A DNA stretch of 64,000 bases from Mesostigma viride (lineage: Eukaryota; Streptophyta; Mesostigmatophyceae; Mesostigmatales; Mesostigmataceae): positions 620,001-684,000 of the forward strand of contig RPFO01000165.1 in assembly GCA_009746045.1 (NCBI GenBank). The letters are read 5' to 3'. The position numbers were made by a program, and so were the translations under genes. Below the pieces are notes generated by a model, which worked only from the letters and a program-made list of their open reading frames with translations, did no database searches and had not been told where the DNA came from. Of the stretch, positions 29,810-40,150 are shown in pieces; the first letter of the stretch is position 1, and every line of letters starts with the position of its first letter.

Positions 29810-31060
29810 TACCCCCAACCAAGATGCTAGGAGTATCTACACTTCAAGGGCTTTCAGAATATGCAATAATACCATGGCTTTATCAAAGCATTTGGATGAT
29901 AGCTCTAGTCAAAATTGGCCAAAAGACGATCTTTTTTCCCCAAGGAAAAGTTTACCCCCCCCTTTTTTCCCAGGGAGGGTAGGGAACCTCAATACCAACA
30001 TTGGACAACTTAGTTGGATAGTCCAATGGGGGTTTCCTTGGGTCAGACCACCCGGATAACCCATTACCCCTATATTACGTGCTCATATATGTGTGTGGGT
30101 TACGCGCGTGAAAACAGCTATCTATGACATGCAACACGATAATGCATTATAGCAAGCTATAAAAGGCTGCCAAAATTGCTGGAATACAAACACGATGCCT
30201 ACCTGCACTAACGGAATGCCATACTCCATAGAAATGCCATAGACTGGGCACTTTCAGGGCTAAATTCACTCTCTACAACAGGCATGGAAGCTTGCTGAAA
30301 TATGCATGGATAAAATCGTCATATATAATGCATGGGAGGCGTATTCGGCTGCAAACAACACGCAAATACGTTGTCGTACCTAGCTCGTTCATGTCCTGCC
30401 CGGATTCCGCTGGCCGGGACCACCATATCTCACACATACCGTTGCTCTATGGGCATGCAGACAACCATAGCCGCAACATGCATGCATCCTTTATGATTAC
30501 CAGATTGATGTTCCGTTCAAAGATGACCTATAAACGTGTCCGCATTCCCAGCAAATGCTCCAGCGGACATCCCGTAGCAAACCTGGATGCTTGGGCTGGC
30601 GCAGACTGCCCGGCCATGAGGAGAAAATCGAAATATGACATGCCATTACTCATCTGGTACTGGCGACCAAGAAATCAGTGATCTCCTACCTGTATTTTCC
30701 CAATGGTATACATCTGGCCACCCCTAACCTACGAAAATCACGCATCATCATTCTGAGCAACATTCTGAACCGTTACCAGCCGCGAGACGAAAATTTCCTT
30801 GATAACGGCACGCTGGCAACCATATCTAGTTACGCGCGCGCGCGAGTGAAAATTTCCCGCCAAAGTCACGTGATACTTTCTCAATGCACGTTGTATTTAC
30901 CAGGCTATGGCGAATATACCCCCCAAACCTATGCATCACCTTCGTCCCTAAGTGTTCCCAGACCCACCGGACAACTTCCCTCCGTCACGGGTGGCGCGGC
31001 GCTCCAGGAATTACGTGGTTTATTACGTTAAGTCAAAGTGCATGCGATCACATGCAGTTT
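29810..31060. other. no gene recognised
   Basis: AT-rich, unique-looking sequence. Open frames here are short and have no motif I recognise. A GCGCGCGCGCG run near 30832 and homopolymer runs near 29935-29970 are the only structures noticed. Confidence 0.4.
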
Positions 31061-31065
31061 TCGGA

Positions 31066-31640
31066 CTATGGTCCGCCTAAGGTGAGAAGGAGCGGGGGCG
31101 CCCGGCCCGGCCTTACCCCGCGCGCGGGGAAGGCGGTGGCCGACCAGCTCGATCTCACCAGTAAGGCCCATGCGAGCAAGAATTTCTCTGACTCAAACGC
31201 ACGTGCAAGCTTCTCGGAATTCTCACCTTCCTCCATGTCGAAGTGCTTGAGTATGACGTTAAGGCTGCGCTTGGCGAGCTCGGCCTCCTCGCGGAGGTCG
31301 AGCATCTGCTGCTGGAGCTGTGCTGCGACGGCTGAGGTGGTGGAGATGGTGTGCTGCCCAGGTCAGGATGGGAGGAGCATCGCCAGCCAGGCCAGCAGGG
31401 GCTGGCTTAGCGGCAATGTCCTTCACCGCCTGGGCGGTGAGGCCTGCGGTGTTTTGCAGGACCTCGATGGCGATGGCATTGTCCTTGAGGCGCTGGTCGA
31501 TGTCGCGGAGCTGGGCGGTGATGGAGTCGGTGGAGGCGGAGGGGGGGGGGGGGGGTGGAGGCGAGGAGGGTGGCGGTGGGGAGCTCCGTCGTCAGCCATG
31601 GCTACCAGCTCGTGGCTCGTGGCTCTAGGCTCGTGGCTGC
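31066..31640 (-). pseudogene. LINE ORF1-like fragment, copy C
   Basis: Shares with copy A the sequences Leu-Thr-Ala-Gln-Ala-Val-Lys-Asp-Ile-Ala-Ala (near 31430), Leu-Arg-Glu-Glu-Ala-Glu-Leu-Ala-Lys-Arg-Ser and Asn-Val-Ile-Leu-Lys-His-Phe (31290-31230), spread over different frames, and ends near Arg-Pro-Gly-Arg-Ala-Pro. The G12 homopolymer near 31545 and frame changes mark it as decayed. Confidence 0.5.
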
Positions 31641-31664
31641 ACCAGGATGTATTCCAGGCCGGGC

Positions 31665-31780
31665 ACGGCCTGCAATGATAGCAAAGCGGGCACGTGCCTG
31701 GCGCATAACATAATCCACTACAATAATAAACAGGTACGGCGACAGGACGCAACCCTGCCAGACGCCAGTCTGGAGTGGAC
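31665..31780 (-). pseudogene. LINE reverse transcriptase palm fragment
   Basis: Reads Leu-Gln-Thr-Gly-Val-Trp-Gln-Gly-Cys-Val-Leu-Ser-Pro-Tyr-Leu-Phe, then Val-Asp-Tyr-Val-Met-Arg. This is the conserved G-V-R-Q-G-C-x-L-S-P block of non-LTR RTs. The catalytic YxDD box is not present. It joins directly to the copy C ORF1 fragment. Confidence 0.7.
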
Positions 31781-31795
31781 ATGGTGGGGTAAAGC

Positions 31796-32441
31796 AGTTA
31801 GCATTTTGGGGAAGCCAATATGCTAAGTGGATGCAGTTTGGAAAGACCTTTCCAACGCCGTGCTGACCGCCTGAAACAGACAAGGGACAAGAAAGATATG
31901 AGGTCCCGAAGTCGTAGCCGTCCGCGGCCAACAAGGGTGCAATCCTCTGGTATAGTGGACAGGACACGTGGCAGGTCGTGCCTGCACAGGCTTAGCCTGT
32001 CCATCACGTGACTGTGGTCCACGTAGACCAGATGGAGCAGCAGCCTGCGACTGGTGGGGTACTGAGACTGGCACAAGGCTGCAAGGATACTTGGCCTTGC
32101 AGGCTTGTGACAGGCCCTGTACTTCCTAGGTTGCAGGTGCTCGGTAAATGCAGCTCGTCCTGGCTCTGCACTGATGCCAGTGGACGTTGGGGATTTGCTA
32201 GCAAGCCTGCAATGTGCCTCGTCACGCCGATGGGAACGAGGAGCAACGAGGAAGGATATAGCTTGGTCATGGGGATGGCCAAGCTATCTCGGCAAGCACG
32301 CAAGGTGGTTGCCCACTTGGACGTGGAAGTGACCGCTGAGACCGTGGCTTGGTGCAAGGCTAAAAGGTTGCTGCCTCGCAACATTTGGCTCATCTCTGCG
32401 TGAAAGACCAGAAGCTCACGCTCGCTGGGCTTTGTTTAACT
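31796..32441 (+). repeat. LTR of E1
   Basis: 646 bp, homologous to copies at 34665, 37486, 43101 and 51661. Starts AGTTAGCATTTTGG, ends GTTTAACT. Followed 27 bases later by the ATG of ORF1. Confidence 0.85.
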
Positions 32442-32468
32442 CGTACTTTTGGTTCTTGGCGGGTCTCC

Positions 32469-33643
32469 ATGTCGGAAGGCGCTCCGGCAGGATCGCCTGT
32501 GCAGTCACCGAATCAGGAGACGGTCGTGCCGCGGGAGGTGCAGCCGGTGGCAGAGGGGCCATGTCACCCCTATAGCCATCCAGAGACTGCTTCCACTTTT
32601 GTGCAAGCCGCCCACTTGGCAAGGGGGTTGGCGCAGGGTGGGTGGGTCGCCGTGTTCGGAAACGCAGGCGGACCATCAGCGAACGATCCCGTGGTTGTGC
32701 GCGTGCGGGCGAAGACATCGCCTGGAGTCTGAGACCAGTCGGGTGACGGTTGAGCGTCTTGTGGCGATACGGGACGAGGTTGCCGCGCTGATCTACAGCT
32801 TAGAGATTGCGTACCAAGGTGGTCACGTCACGTTGCACGGGTTGGATTTGGCCCGGGAGGTGCTGGGTCAGCTGGTGGCGATTAGTCTCGGAGGTACCCG
32901 GCTATACAACAATCACTGGGTGGCCACAAGCTCGCTAGGTGAGGGAACGAACGCCTCCCATATCGTGCGCGATGCGCAGGTGCGCGAGCAAGACAACCCC
33001 TGCATGGTCATCGCAAGAGGTCGTGGCTCAAACTTATGAGCATCTTGTAAACATACTTCTTGAAGAATCAAGGGGTCACGCCGACCGGTGGCTTATTACG
33101 ACGCGACCTGCTGGAATCTGGTCCACATTAGACACTCCACAGGTTGTTGGTGCTCCCGGCGCCTACGGCCCTTCTGTTGAAATTGTCGCAAGGCGAGACC
33201 TGTCGCCTCAAGCTGTACACGACGAATTCGTTGATCATCCGTCGGGCACCATTGTCCGGTCGTCCCAGCAGTTGGACGAGGGCGACGGCACTGCAGAAGG
33301 TCACTCCGCGCGTGAGCGTGCAGAGTATCATATTCCACCCGAGCCGCTACACGACTACGGCCCGTTTGGCAACGGGGCCTATAACGAGCGGCAAGGAGGT
33401 AGTGGACGCTGGGTCCGCAATCTGGTGTGGGGCCGTCGGCCTAACCAGCCGCGGGTGCCGTTTGACAGGACGACAGACGGGAGGCCGGTAAGCTGCATCC
33501 TTGGACCCTATTCTGAGGAAGAGGTGCGAGCTGTTCCTCGGGAAAGGACGCCTGTGGCTGCCACCGCAGACGAGCGGGAGAGAGAAGCGGCAGCTGTCGC
33601 AGAGAGCGTGGCAGAGGAGCTGCCAAACGCTCCGGAGGCTTGA
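32469..33643 (+). pseudogene. extra ORF1 upstream of gag in E1 (unknown protein), two frameshifts
   Basis: Met at 32469 (Met-Ser-Glu-Gly). The conserved core matches E3 and E4: Thr-Phe-Val-Gln-Ala-Ala-x-Leu-Ala-Arg-Gly-Leu, Gly-Gly-His-Val-Thr-Leu, Leu-Asp-Leu-Ala-Arg-Glu, Val-Asn-Ile-Leu-Leu-x-Glu-Ser-Arg-Gly, Ile-Trp-Ser-Thr-Leu-Asp-Thr-Pro, Ser-Ser-Gln-Gln, Glu-Gly-Asp-Gly-Thr. A one-base insertion near 32727 and another shift near 33005 break the frame. It ends TGA 33641-33643, 53 bases before the gag ATG. Function not recognised; see the intact E3 copy. Confidence 0.7.
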
Positions 33644-33696
33644 TTTTGTTCTTCAGTTTATACCCTTGCGTGTTGCATCGTCGCTTTGTATATATA

Positions 33697-35620
33697 ATGC
33701 CTCGCGGAAAGGCCGGCGACGGCGACAAGGGCGAGGAGGAGGCGCCTGCTGGTTCAACCCAGGAGCCACGGAAGGACAAAGAGCCCATGGCAGGTGATGC
33801 CATCCCTGCCAGCGACGGTGACGGAGGCAAGCGGCCGGGGAGCAAGCGAAAACATGAGGAGGCGGTGGAGGAGGCAAGGAAGGCGCGGGCAACATGGCCG
33901 ACTGATGCAGTGATGGTGGCCAACGGTCAGCCAGCAGTGGAGAAACGTAAGAGAGACGTCTCCTCTGATGGAAATGGTAAGAGGCTTCATGTTGAGTTGC
34001 CCTCCTGTACGCCTGCTGGCCCTAGTGGTGCTGTTGTTGTGACTCCCACTGTGAGTGAAGCAGTAAAGGCGCTGCCAGGGTCGAGGCCTCACATGAGTGC
34101 TGTGTCTGTCATGAATGGGCAGAAGCCTCTCAACCCACCACTACTAAGCACAGGAGGCACAGTCTTGACAAGTGGATGGAGGACATGGAGTTGGTTGTTC
34201 TCTCCGTGGACCCCACTGTCAATCTAGTGCATGTTTTCCATACATCCACGTGCAACAGGGACTCGTCAGAGCGTGTCAGGGAGAAGGCTAGGACAGCTGT
34301 CAAGGATAAGCTGACCTGGGCGCAGTTCCTGGAGGGTTTGAGGGAAGAGTTCTCTGACAAGGATATCAACCTCACCAACTATTATAAACACCAGTATGAC
34401 ACCTTTGAGATAATAGGCCCTGTGGCAGAGGAGTGGGCTAGGCTCAACCGTATCAGAGACAAGGGGGCCAAGTATGGCTTCCTGGTCACAGATAGGGCCT
34501 TAGCAGACTATATCCTGGACCGTATGGGCTTGAGTGTGGATGGGAGGAACAGTGCCCGCATGTTTCTTAACCAGACTGATGGCTCCTTGCGTCCTCTGGA
34601 GCTTGTGATCCTCAGCATCAGGAAGCCAGATCCTGCTTGCAAGGCCATCCAGTCCCACGGCAGCAGTTAGCATTTTGGGCAACCAATATGCTAAGTGGAT
34701 GCAGTTTGGAAAGACCTTTCCAACGCCGTGCTGACCGCCTGAAACAGACAAGGGACGAGAAAGATATCAAGTTCCGAAGTCCTAGCCGTCCGTGGCCGAC
34801 TAGGGTGCAGTCCTCTGGTATAGTGGGCAGGACACGTGGCAGGCCGTGCCTGCACAGGCTTAGCCTGACTATCACGTGACTGTGGTCCACGTAGGCCAGA
34901 GGAGCAGCAGCCTGTGACTGGTGGAATACTGGAGCTGGCACAGGGCTGCAAGGATACTAGGCCTTGCAGGCTTGTGACAGGTCCTGTACTTCCTAGGTTG
35001 CAGAGTCTAGGCAAATCCAGTTCGTCCTGGCTCTGCACTGATGCCAGTGGACGTTGAGGATTTGCTTGCCCGCCTGCACGTGCCTCGTCACGCCGATGGG
35101 AACGAGGAACAACACAAAGGATATAGCTTGGTCATGGGGGATGACCAGCTATCTTGGCAAGCACGAACCGAGGCTCCCACATTGGACGTGGAAACGCTCA
35201 CCGTGGTCGTGGCTTGGTGCACGGGTTAAAAGGTTGCTGCCTTGCAACTTTGGCTCATCCCGTTGTGCGCGTGAAAGACCAGGAGCTCACAGCTCTGGCG
35301 TGGTTCTTAACTGCAGCAATGCCACCTCCGCTGTGCAGGGCCAAGGTGATGTCCCCGGGTACCCAGCCCGCAGTGGGGCACGGCCTAACAAGCGTAGGCG
35401 CTTCAGGCGCCAGAGGAATGGGGCTCAGGGTGGAAAAGGGCAAGGTTCCCAAGGAGGGGTTGGGGGCCAGCAAGCTGGTGGTCAGCAGGGTAAGGGTGCA
35501 TGGCCAGGGGCAAGGCAAGGGCCAAGCTCAAGTCAACCAGGGCAAGCAGGGTGGGCAGTCTCAGGGTGGCCAGGGGAAGCCTGGCAAGGGGGCTGGGTCT
35601 GGGAACGGAGGGGTGGTGCC
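33697..35620 (+). pseudogene. copia gag of E1, interrupted by a solo LTR and truncated
   Basis: Starts Met-Pro-Arg-Gly-Lys after TATATA. The N-terminal 110 residues are charged and disordered. The gag core is Asp-Met-Glu-Leu-Val-Val, Val-Asp-Pro-Thr-Val-Asn-Leu, Leu-Thr-Trp-Ala-Gln-Phe-Leu-Glu-Gly-Leu, Phe-Glu-Ile...Glu-Glu-Trp-Ala-Arg-Leu (UBN2/retrotransposon-gag-like). A frameshift near 34150 separates the two parts. After Gln-Ser-His-Gly-Ser the gene is broken by the LTR at 34665-35312 and resumes Asn-Ala-Thr-Ser-Ala-Val-Gln at 35318. It then runs into a basic/Gly-Gln-rich tail and is lost near 35605, before the zinc knuckle. Confidence 0.75.
34665..35312 (+). repeat. solo LTR inside E1 gag, 5-bp target duplication GCAGC
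   Basis: 648 bp, AGTTAGC...CTTAACT, flanked by GCAGC at 34660-34664 and 35313-35317. The flanking gag sequence joins in frame when one copy is counted (E4 has the uninterrupted version). This insertion fixes the LTR ends as AGTTA/TAACT with a 5-bp duplication, and shows LTR-LTR recombination in this family. Confidence 0.9.
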
Positions 35621-36795
35621 TGCGAGATGTTGCACTGGATTAGGACAAATTGTGAAATTTAGGACACTTTTGATGCCGACTCAAGAAAATAAGTTAATCT
35701 GGGTCCCTTTTATGGGATTATATGTGGCTGACATTGATTCTTGCATACATTTCTTGTTTTTGGTCCATTGGAGTTCCTTCCCACCAAGAGAAACATTTTT
35801 TTTACATTTTTGTGTGCTAGGCTTTATACGGACAGCCTATACCACACCTTCAAACTCAGTGCACATCATTATCAAGTTGGTTATTGTAGCACCATGCTGG
35901 GGGCCCAGCATACTCGAAGACAAGGTGTTGCCCCTCGTAGCAGCGTGGGTGGGTGGGTGGGTGGGAGCTGAAAAGAGGCCTCCCTACGTCCCCTACACCA
36001 CTCTAAGTACTGACTATCATTCATATTGCGCCACGCAGGCCTGCCGGCTGGCGCAAGTACAAGGTGACTGACTGCCCATCACAGTTGCGCCACGCCTGGC
36101 GGCTAGCGCAGGTACAAGGCCTAGTGACGTACGTTAGAAACTACCTAGGCCTGCACTCCGGAACCACACTCAGCCTCGGCACAAAAAGGGCCGGCCGGTG
36201 CAGTACCCTCGTGACAAGCGCTAGTCTTACGCTACCTACGGCAGGTCGGTCCCCTTTGAGCCCGTCCACGCGTCATATATAAAATGAGCGAAGCTCAACA
36301 ATATTTTTCTCAATCTCACACTTGTCCAACTGGAAAACGAACATGGACGTACGTGATTCCAGCTCTTTGTGGCATGGTGCATATATTGCATGAGAGATTC
36401 TCCCACAGTTCTAAGTCATCATGGGCAATACGTCATGTCACTGACTCATCATGACTGCACACAGTGACCATAATCAAATGCAGATTTTATGTTGGCAATT
36501 ATACTCATAATGTCTCGCAACTGATTCTGCCATTTTCAATCCATTAACACAATTATCATGATCTACGTGTTATTCCAAGTCGTTACAAGGCATCACATTG
36601 TCATCACAAAGGCAATCATCGCTAGCTTCAATGCGTAGTGCACGCCAAGGGTAGTTATAAACTTGACTGATGCCTGGTTCCTTGAATGGCGTAGGCCATC
36701 ATTGATGGGTGGAAATACGGAATAATTTGCGGCATGCTGGGCTGATGCGCTGCCTAATTCACACTGAATTGATGGTGCCAGTGCCTATATAGGGG
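35621..36795. other. no gene recognised
   Basis: Unique-looking sequence between truncated E1 and the proline-rich minus-strand ORF. A GGGT repeat (35947-35967) and a TATATAAAAT box near 36276 were noticed. No ORF with recognisable features. Confidence 0.4.
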
Positions 36796-36799
36796 TTCA

Positions 36800-37485
36800 T
36801 ACTACCACGCCGCCCTTCCTGACATCCGTTGCCACCCAGCGGATGTCAGCTGCCGACCCGGTGGCGCGGTCGGTGCCGGCGGCGTTGGAACCTGCTGCCA
36901 TCCCGCACTAGCTGTCCACTGCCAACCAGGTGGCCCGGTTGGTGCCGGTGGGGCTAGTGCCTGCTGCCACCCTGTTGATGTCAGCTGCCAACCCGGTGCA
37001 TGGCGCCGCTGCGGGCGGTGCGGTCGGTGCCGGCGGTGCTGGTGCCTGAGCACTGCCACCCTGTTGATGTCAGCTGCCAACCCGGTGGCGCCGCTGCGGG
37101 CAGTGCGATCGGTGCCGGCGGTGCTGGTGCCTGCTGCCACCCTGTTGATGTCAGCTGCCAACCCGGTGGCGCCGCTGCGGGCGGTGCGGTCGGTGCCGGC
37201 GGTGCTGGTGCCTGCTGCCACCCTGTTGATGTCACCTGCCAACCCGGTGGCGCCGCTGCGGGCGGTGCGGTCGGTGCCAGTGGTACGGATGCTGGTGGCA
37301 TTGGTGCTGATGGTGCTGATGCAGGCAGCGCTTGTGTTGGTTCCATCTGCGTTGTTCTTGCTGATGCAAGCTGATGCATCTGCTGTTGCATCTGCTGCAG
37401 TTGCTGTTGATGGTCCGCTGCCTGTTTTTGCATCATGTCCACAACTTGCTGCAGTAGCTTTGAGGATACATCTTGCTGCTGTGGC
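36800..37485 (-). CDS. Gln/Pro-rich repeat protein fragment, cut by E3
   Basis: The minus-strand frame entering from the E3 insertion point reads Gln-Gln-Asp-Val-Ser-Ser-Lys-Leu-Leu-Gln-Gln-Val-Val-Asp-Met-Met-Gln-Lys-Gln, then a Gln-rich coiled coil. It then has Pro/Ala-rich 27-residue repeats containing Pro-Pro-Gly-Trp-Gln-Leu-Thr-Ser-Thr-Gly-Trp-Gln-Gln (81-bp DNA units, about 36,835-37,300). A frameshift in the last repeats (near 37040) moves the reading. The N-terminal part is missing because the LTR at 37486 interrupts it. Looks like a disordered protein or gag-like segment; no family recognised. Confidence 0.4.
36835..37300. repeat. 81-bp coding minisatellite
   Basis: Five to six copies, some partial, of an 81-bp unit containing CACCCTGTTGATGTCAGCTG and CCAACCCGGTGGCGCCGCTG. 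It encodes 27-residue repeats on the minus strand. Confidence 0.8.
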
Positions 37486-38139
37486 AGTTAGCATATTGGG
37501 GCACCAATGTGCTAGATGGATGCAGGTTGAGGAGACCTTTCCAACGCCGTGTCAACCGCCTAGAACAGACAAGGGACTAGAAAGATATCAGGTCCCGAAG
37601 TACTGCCGACCGGTGGGCGAGGGCGGTGCACTCTCAGGGCATAGTGGACAGGACACGTGGCAGGCCGTGCCTGCACAGGCTTAGCCTGAACTCTCACGTG
37701 ACTGGGACACAGTGTACTGAGGGCTCAACGGTCCTGTGGCTAGTAGAAGCCAGTAGCCAGCCAGCAGGTCTGCAAGGATGTAAGTCCTTGCAGGACTGTG
37801 GCAGGTCCTGTGCTGTCCTAGACACAGGATAGCCAGAGATTCCTGTATGCTGCCTGCAACGAGGATGCAGGGCAGCGATACGAGGCTCTGGCAATGTAGC
37901 GTTGCCCAGCGTTGCTCATGACCGAGGAACAAGGATGGAACGAGGTTGCATATAGCTCGAGGCTCAACGAGGCAACGAGCGTCTTCACACACGAACCTTG
38001 GTCGTCACGACGAGTGGCGAGCCTATCGAGGGTCGTAGGCCTGGTGTGAGGATAAAGGTTGCTAGCCAGCAGCCTAGGGTCATTCCAGCCGGCAAGGACC
38101 AGGAGCTCACAAGCTCTGCTGACGAGTTGCTGCGCAAAT
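37486..38139 (+). repeat. 5' LTR of E3 (diverged copy)
   Basis: Begins AGTTAGCATATTGGGGCACC, homologous throughout to the other LTR copies. The TAACT end is not preserved (reads GCGCAAA before TCGTACTATTG). It is followed by the ORF1 ATG at 38165. Confidence 0.75.
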
Positions 38140-38164
38140 CGTACTATTGCTTCCAAGCGCTTTC

Positions 38165-40096
38165 ATGTCTGGTTCATCGTCAAGCAGCCACAGTGCTGGT
38201 GAGGTGAACGAGCAGAGAGACGCGCAAGCGTTTTTCCCCTACCGTAACCAAGCAAACGCTCCAACATTCGTGCAAGCGGCCTACGTAGCGAGAGGAGGGG
38301 TGACATTGAGCCAAGCTAAATAGGGGCCGGATCCTGCAGCCGCCGGTCCAGAATGTCTGGCCCCTATTTCCATACTAGGGGCCCGTGCAGCTACCGGCAC
38401 CAATTCTAGCTAGCCCCCATCTTTTCGGCCCCTATAGGGGAGATTCCAGGGGCCGAATTTTTATGCAGCCGCCAGCCCTAGATTTCGGGCCCCCATATTG
38501 TACAGCAGGCGCGGCATGCGGCATCATGCCACGTGGCGTCCCATCTTGCCATGCCCCGGATGCCAGCTATGTACGGGCCTACGGATGCCTGCACAAAAAA
38601 CTGTGTCGGCATCCGTCCTCACGCCGCGCCGCGCTATACTGTCATGCAGTCTGCAGATGTCTTGCCCAGTTCAGTTCAGTTCAGTTCAGTTCAGTTGGAA
38701 TCCCACGCCGGTCATATCCAACAGAGATAGTTTAGGGACGTAAGTAGATCGGATGGTACTAGGGTACTGTGATATGTCTTGCCCAGTAATTGCCTGTCGC
38801 CGGAGATCGAGGCATGCCGGGATCAAGCCACGTGGCGCCTCATCAAGCCACGTGGCACCTCATCTTGCCACGTGGTGCCGCATCTTGCCACGTGGTGCCG
38901 CAGCTCGGCCACGTAGCGCTGCGCTATTGGGGGCCAGTAATACGGGGCCACCGCCGCCGACCCTCGTTTTACTCGCCAGCCCCTAATTCAATTCAGGGGC
39001 CGGCGCTTACCGCAGCAGTCAGGCTCTGGGACGGGCCCCTAGTATCCAGGAACTTTTGCCTGGAGATGTCACCCCTCCTGTAGCGAGGCACTTGGCAGAA
39101 GAGGGGTGGGTGGCGGTGAGTGGGGGAGGCAGCAGGCCAGCGGCGGCGGACCCGATTATACAACGGGCTCGCGTCGTGATTTCTCCAGGTGAGACGGGGC
39201 GAGTGGCGGTGGAGGAGTTGGTGCGCATTCGTGACGCGCTAGCTGAAACTGCTAATCGTGTGGAGGTCGCCTACCAGGGCGCCCATATCACGCTAGCCGG
39301 TCTCGACCTTGCCAGGGAGGCGCTTAGCCAGATCGTGGCAACAGCGCTCGGCAGCACTAGACTGTTTAACCACTGGGTGGCAACAGCAGTGCTCGGAGAG
39401 GGGGTACCAGACGCCGACATAATCCGGAACGCCCGAGCTCGCGAGGCGGTGAATCCTTGGAGCACGGCGGAGGTATTTGCTCAGACCATTGAGAATCTTG
39501 TTGCTGTCCTTTTGCAAGAGTCGAGAGGGTATGCAGACAGGTTCTATATTACCACGCAGCCTTTCGGAGTGTACTCCAGGCTTGATACACCGAGGCCGGA
39601 AACCACCACTGCGTGGGGTCCGGAGGTGGAGATTGTCACGGGGGTCGAGAAGACGCCTGAAGACGTCCGTTTTGAGTGGACTGACAAGCCAGAGGGCTCC
39701 GTCAAGCGCTCAGCCCAGCAGATAAACGAGGGCGACGGCACTACAGAAACCTACGAGGAGAGGCAGAGAGCTGATCTGCATATCCATCGTGAGGTGACTC
39801 ACGAGTACGATCGTTACGGCCGAGGCGAGCAGAACGAGCTTGTCGGCGGCGGTAAGCGGTGGGTACGCGATCTTGCTTGGCATCGCAACCCAGGTGAGAC
39901 ACAACATCCAGTCGAACGCAAGGCAGACAGGCGACCTGTGACCTGCGTGCTGGGAGAGTTTAACCCAAACCTCCAGATTGTCGCAGAGGCAGCAGCAGCC
40001 ACACCGGTTGCTGAGGGTCTTGAGCAGCGTCCAGACCGTGAGGAGGGGCAGGCGAGTGCAAGCCAGGAGGCGGCCTCGTCTGGAGTAAGTGCGTGA
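38165..40096 (+). CDS. extra ORF1 upstream of gag in E3 (unknown protein, 378 residues without the insert)
   Basis: ATG 38165 (Met-Ser-Gly-Ser-Ser). Coding 38165-38292 and 39088-40096 sum to 1,137 nt in frame once the 787-bp insert and one 8-bp duplication are discounted. N-terminus Ser-rich; then Thr-Phe-Val-Gln-Ala-Ala-Tyr-Val-Ala-Arg, Glu-Gly-Trp-Val-Ala-Val, an alpha-helical middle (Leu-Asp-Leu-Ala-Arg-Glu-Ala-Leu-Ser-Gln-Ile-Val, Leu-Phe-Asn-His-Trp-Val-Ala-Thr, Asn-Leu-Val-Ala-Val-Leu-Leu-Gln-Glu-Ser-Arg-Gly), a beta-like part (Phe-Gly-Val-Tyr-Ser-Arg-Leu-Asp-Thr-Pro), then Glu-Gly-Asp-Gly-Thr-Thr-Glu and a variable tail. No Cys/His cluster, no membrane segment, no known catalytic motif. 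It is conserved in three elements, so it is under selection in the family. Could be a capsid-like or nucleic-acid-binding accessory protein; function unknown. Confidence 0.75.
38293..39079. mobile_element. 787-bp hAT-like MITE in E3 ORF1, 8-bp target duplication
   Basis: Terminal inverted repeats AGGAGGGGTGACATT (38293) and GATGTCACCCCTCCT (to 39079). It is flanked by the perfect 8-bp duplication GTAGCGAG at 38285-38292 and 39080-39087; 8-bp duplications are typical of hAT elements. The interior holds GGGGCC-rich inverted segments (TACTAGGGGCCCGT near 38373 and its complement near 39044), a (TTCAG)5 microsatellite near 38672, and a tandem array of CCACGTGG-containing units (38825-38915). No ORF of its own. 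Confidence 0.85.
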
Positions 40097-40150
40097 GCCT
40101 GAGTGGGTTCCAGCAGCCATATCTGCGTGTGTTGTCTGCAGTATTATATA

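Larger units (their letters stand above)
31796..35620 (+). mobile_element. copia-like element E1: 5' LTR, extra ORF, gag, then truncated
   Basis: 5' LTR 31796-32441 (AGTTAGC...TTTAACT), then the extra ORF1, then gag interrupted by a solo LTR of the same family (34665-35312). Similarity to E4 stops at about 35605-35620, inside the Gly-rich region before the zinc knuckle, so no pol remains. 5' LTR and ORF order match E3 and E4. Confidence 0.8.
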
